In this document: piece after piece, positions 61,265-64,000 of the stretch
How positions within the stretch are numbered: position 1 is the first letter of the stretch
Layout: each line of letters opens with the position of its first letter
NCBI GenBank assembly: GCA_035048815.1
Contig: JAUCBN010000026.1
Location: forward strand, 12,779,501 to 12,843,500
DNA from: Abelmoschus esculentus
Lineage: Eukaryota > Streptophyta > Magnoliopsida > Malvales > Malvaceae
Length of the DNA: 64,000 bases
Direction of reading: 5' to 3'
Made by a program: the position numbers and the translations under genes
The notes under the pieces: generated by a model
The model's database searches: none
What the model was told of the DNA's origin: nothing
What the model saw: only the letters and a program-made list of their open reading frames with translations

Positions 61265-62074
61265 AAGTTTTAGAGAGAATTATTTAAATTGCTGGGTTCT
61301 CAACTGAATTTGTCATCGAGTTATCATCCACAAACAGATGGGCAGACAGAGCGTTTCAATGGCTTGTTAGAAGAGTACTTGCGACACTTTGTTCAGGCCA
61401 ATCAGCAAAATTGGCCTCCATTGTTAGATGTTGCCCAACTTTGTTTTAATTCGCAGAGAAGTTCGGCTACAAATAAAAGTCCTTTTGAAGTTGTAACAGG
61501 TCAACAACCGCGACTTCCTCATACATCTCTAGAGTCTTATCAGGGGAGGTGTCCCCGAGCTTTTGACTTTACACAAGAGTGGCGTCAAAACATCGAGATC
61601 ACACGAGCTTACTTGGAAAGGGCAGCTAAACACATGAAGAAGTGGGCCGATCGTAGTCTAAGGGACCAACAGTTTGAAGTGGGCGACCTAGTACTAGTCA
61701 AACTAATGACGGAACAGATAAGGTTCCTACGTGATAGAGATCGTAGGTTCGTACGTAAGTATGAGGGACCAGTGCCGACAGTAGCGAATGTGGGAGGTAA
61801 CTTTTATAGAATAAAGCCTCCCGCATGGATGAAGGTGCACCAGGTGTTTCACGTGAGTAATTTGAAGCCTTTCTACGAAGACACTACGGGGACAAGTCGG
61901 GGACAAACTAGCAGAGAACCTATTTGTAAAGTGCCTCCTCACAAAGAAAGGTGGGGGAGATTCTTGCCGATCGGTTTGTCACGATATCCAAGAGAAGGCC
62001 AGTGCGAGAGTACCTTGTCAGATGGGAAGGTCTGGGTCCAGAAGAGACAAGCTGGGAGCGAGAACATGACTTGA
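61265..62074 (+). pseudogene. Chromovirus integrase, C-terminal part
   Basis: Same phase as the preceding piece, open from 61274. It contains SSYHPQTDGQTERFNGLLEE with the third catalytic acidic residue, SPFEVVTGQQPRLP, and the GPY/F-like end (KYEGPVPTVANVGGNFYRI..VHQVFHVSNLKPF). From about 61950 the phase leaves the chromodomain because of a one-base change in the GTGGGGGAGA run at about 61951-61960, and the frame ends at 62074. Confidence 0.88.
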
Positions 62075-62139
62075 AGGCTTTTCGACAAAAGGTGGAGGAG
62101 TTCCAGGCAGTGCAGTCGACGAGGACGACGACAAGTTAG
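61951..62139 (+). pseudogene. Chromodomain at the C-terminus of integrase
   Basis: Read in the third phase: EILADRFVTISKRRPVREYL, then VRWEGLGPEETSWERE and KVEEFQAV. This is a chromodomain with the usual aromatic positions (Y/W) and the WE/D..SWE signature. In intact elements it follows integrase in the same polyprotein and is thought to steer integration to marked chromatin. Here it is out of phase with integrase by a frameshift. Confidence 0.88.
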
Positions 62140-62150
62140 GTGGGGGAGAG
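62138..62150 (+). other. Polypurine tract of the chromovirus
   Basis: AGGTGGGGGAGAG lies directly before the 3' LTR. Confidence 0.85.
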
Positions 62151-62705
62151 TGTTGTGGCCGTCCCATGTCTTGAGCCTACAACAGCGCCACAACAGAGCA
62201 TAGAAGGTGTCCCTGCGTCAAGCGTCTTAATGTTTTAGGAAGAAGTGTTTTCTTTTTAAGTATTTTTCTAAGTTAGGAAGAAGTGTCCCCGGTTCGGACG
62301 TTTTAACGTCTACTCGGGGCATTTTCATAAAGTTTTTTTCGCATATATGTAGAGGGTGGACAGTCGGCAGAGTTTAGACTGATCCACTGGTAAAGGTGCG
62401 TATTTTTTCTACACACCATCGAGGCGGCCCCTACCGCCCTAGTCGATGGTGTGGGTGAGTCTCTTATGTAACCCGTTTTTATTTTGTTTTAATAAAATTT
62501 CCCTATTTTCTTTTTAACGAAACTAGGGGGTTGACCGTGTGCATCCGCTATGCCCCACGGTTTTCGTTTATTGCTTGAGACTCACTTGTCGCTTGTTGGC
62601 TGAACAGTGCTATCGAGGGAAAAAGGCTGACTTGATCAGGAGAAAATCCTCTTCAAGTGCCGCACGACTTAAAGACCCTGTGGTGCGAGGGCTAAGTTCG
62701 TAACA
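62151..62705 (+). repeat. 3' LTR of the chromovirus
   Basis: 555 bp, TGTTGTGG to GTAACA, aligned end-to-end with 56273-56828. About 17 of the 21 substitutions I count are transitions. Confidence 0.95.
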
Positions 62706-62710
62706 CGTGG
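62706..62710. repeat. Target-site duplication CGTGG, right
   Basis: Exact match to 56268-56272. Confidence 0.92.
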
Positions 62711-64000
62711 CACGCGTCGACCCTTCATTTGCCCAGTTTGAACCGTTCACTCCGGTGGTCCCTCTCTCGTCGATTTCGGCCACATATACGCAAAACAACA
62801 AAAACATGTCAAAGGGTACCAATTTGCAGATCAGAATTTTCGAATATAAAAACGAAAACCAACCATGTAATAGGGGTTCCGATCCCACCCTTTGAATTAA
62901 TACAGAAACCAAAAGTTTCCAGAGGTAACAAGAAACCTCTTCTCCTTTTTCAGTTTTACGTACGAAATAAAAAAAAGGGTTTAAGTTTTACCTTTAAAAT
63001 CTTCAAGTTCCCCCTCTTGTCTCTTCGATCTGATGATAAGTCGAAGGCTATCGAGCCATCAGGGTGAATCGATTATTGTAAATTCAAAAAGGGGGGGTGT
63101 CCTTCGTTTTGTTTCTTACCCTAAGAAAAAGGGTTCGGTTATGGTTTAATAAGAAATAAGGATTTTCCTTTTTTAGCTTTGGTTTCGGGGTTAGAAACAA
63201 AGAGAAAAAGGTGGTTTTTAAACTTGCCGGCCACCGTGAGTGGTGACAGGCATGGTGGTTTTCTAAGAGGGTCGCCGGTTTCTGGGTTTTCAATATGAAC
63301 AGGGATGAATGTTCATCCCTTGTTCTTCATGTAGGTTGTTTATTTCCAGAGAAAAGAGGAATTTTGACTTCTCGTCTAAAAAAAATGACAAAAGGGAGAG
63401 ACTCTTATTTTGAATTGAGTTTTATACTAAGCTAATAAAAGGAAATGGGGTATTTACAATCATTAAACCCCCCGTGTCCTTGTATTTAGCTTGTAGGTCC
63501 CTGAATGTTTTTAAAAGCTCACAATCTAATCCCGATTCGAGTTAATCATGTTTTTTTTTTCAGAATAGTTTATTCAATATTAAGTCCTTCCACGTCTGAA
63601 AGCTATCTTTCAAGTCCTTCCTCGCTTCAAAATAGCGTTACGAAGGCTTGGAAATTTTTGAATACTTTCAATCTGGCCACTGCCAGTAGTTTTTTTTGTT
63701 TTGTTCTAATTCTTTTATTTATTCCCTTTTTTATTTATTAATGTTTATTATTTTATTGCATCTTATTATATATTTCATGCATGTTTATTTTGATTCTTAT
63801 CAATTTATTTATTTTTGCATATCATATACATATGTTTACATTTTAACATTTTATTTAATTATGCATACTTGTATATACATGCATATGTCTATTTACTTAT
63901 GTTTAGTCCTTTATTTATGCTTTTTAATTTATTATTTCATACTCGTGTTCATATTTGTCTTCATTTGTTCACGTTATAATATTATGTTGTATTGTTTATT

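Larger units (their letters stand above)
56273..62705 (+). mobile_element. Chromodomain-bearing Ty3/gypsy retrotransposon (chromovirus), 6.4 kb
   Basis: Complete structure: LTRs 56273-56828 and 62151-62705, initiator-Met-type primer site, structured leader, gag-protease, RT-RNase H, integrase, chromodomain, polypurine tract, and 5-bp duplication CGTGG. By eye count the two LTRs differ at about 21 substitutions and one indel in 555 bp (about 96% identity), so the insertion is fairly young. It lies inside an older Tat-like LTR. Domain order and short LTRs would fit a Galadriel- or Reina-like chromovirus, but I did not settle the clade. Coding is broken by stops, frameshifts and an RT deletion. 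Confidence 0.95.
55508..64000 (+). mobile_element. Tat-like LTR related to 697-3971, interrupted by a chromovirus and cut by the window end
   Basis: It starts TGTAATCAC at 55508 and follows the solo LTR at 697 (TTTATCCGGG, then a GATC palindrome at 56167, then CCACGCGCC). At 56272 it is split by the chromovirus and resumes at 62711 with CACGCG. Later shared blocks include GATGATAAGTCGAAGGC near 63032 and the T-rich tail from about 63560. By comparison with the 3275-bp solo copy, several hundred bases remain beyond the window. No polypurine tract precedes it, so it is more likely a 5' LTR or solo LTR than a 3' LTR. Confidence 0.78.

Overview
This is a stretch of plant nuclear DNA, almost certainly from a dicot: the genes have introns with GT..AG borders, the intergenic sequence is very AT-rich, and large LTR retrotransposons are nested in one another. 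The Tat-type elements with an extra 5' reading frame would fit cotton or another Malvaceae species, but that is a guess. No bacterial or organellar features were seen.

The left half (about 5-32 kb) is a normal gene neighbourhood with five supportable genes. They are ribosomal protein S28 (eS28, intron in the 5' leader), ribosomal protein S5 (uS7, four coding exons), a 12-exon rhomboid protease with a C-terminal UBA domain (RBL15 type), a small two-exon single-pass membrane protein on the minus strand, and a minus-strand GTD-binding/DUF593 (myosin-binding, MYOB) protein whose middle is ten 25-residue tandem repeats. Between them lie a solo LTR (697-3971, target duplication GGTTA), an inverted pair of a dispersed repeat rich in GGTTCGGGTC-like words (6.8-9.0 kb and 23.8-25.3 kb), a tandem and inverted fold-back-like repeat (13.1-14.3 kb) next to an AT-rich minisatellite, and a 5'-truncated LINE just downstream of RBL15 with a 14-bp target duplication.

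The right half (32.6 kb to the end) is retrotransposon sequence. A complete 17.7-kb Ty3/gypsy element of the Tat lineage lies on the minus strand (32636-50345, target duplication ATATG). It has 2.8-kb LTRs, an extra ORF1, gag, protease, RT, two RNase H segments and integrase, all broken by stop codons, and a minisatellite-filled 3' untranslated region. It is followed by a second solo LTR (52351-55011, target duplication ATTAT). Then comes an LTR related to the first solo LTR (from 55508, running off the window), into which a chromodomain-bearing gypsy element has inserted (56273-62705, target duplication CGTGG).

The most unusual signal is in the chromovirus leader (about 56930-57345). A roughly 76-bp tandem repeat there folds on paper into alternating hairpins whose arms differ between copies yet stay complementary. 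This suggests an RNA structure under selection. No genes in the window form an operon-like unit; S28 and S5 share translation-gene promoter words, and the other genes are unrelated neighbours.
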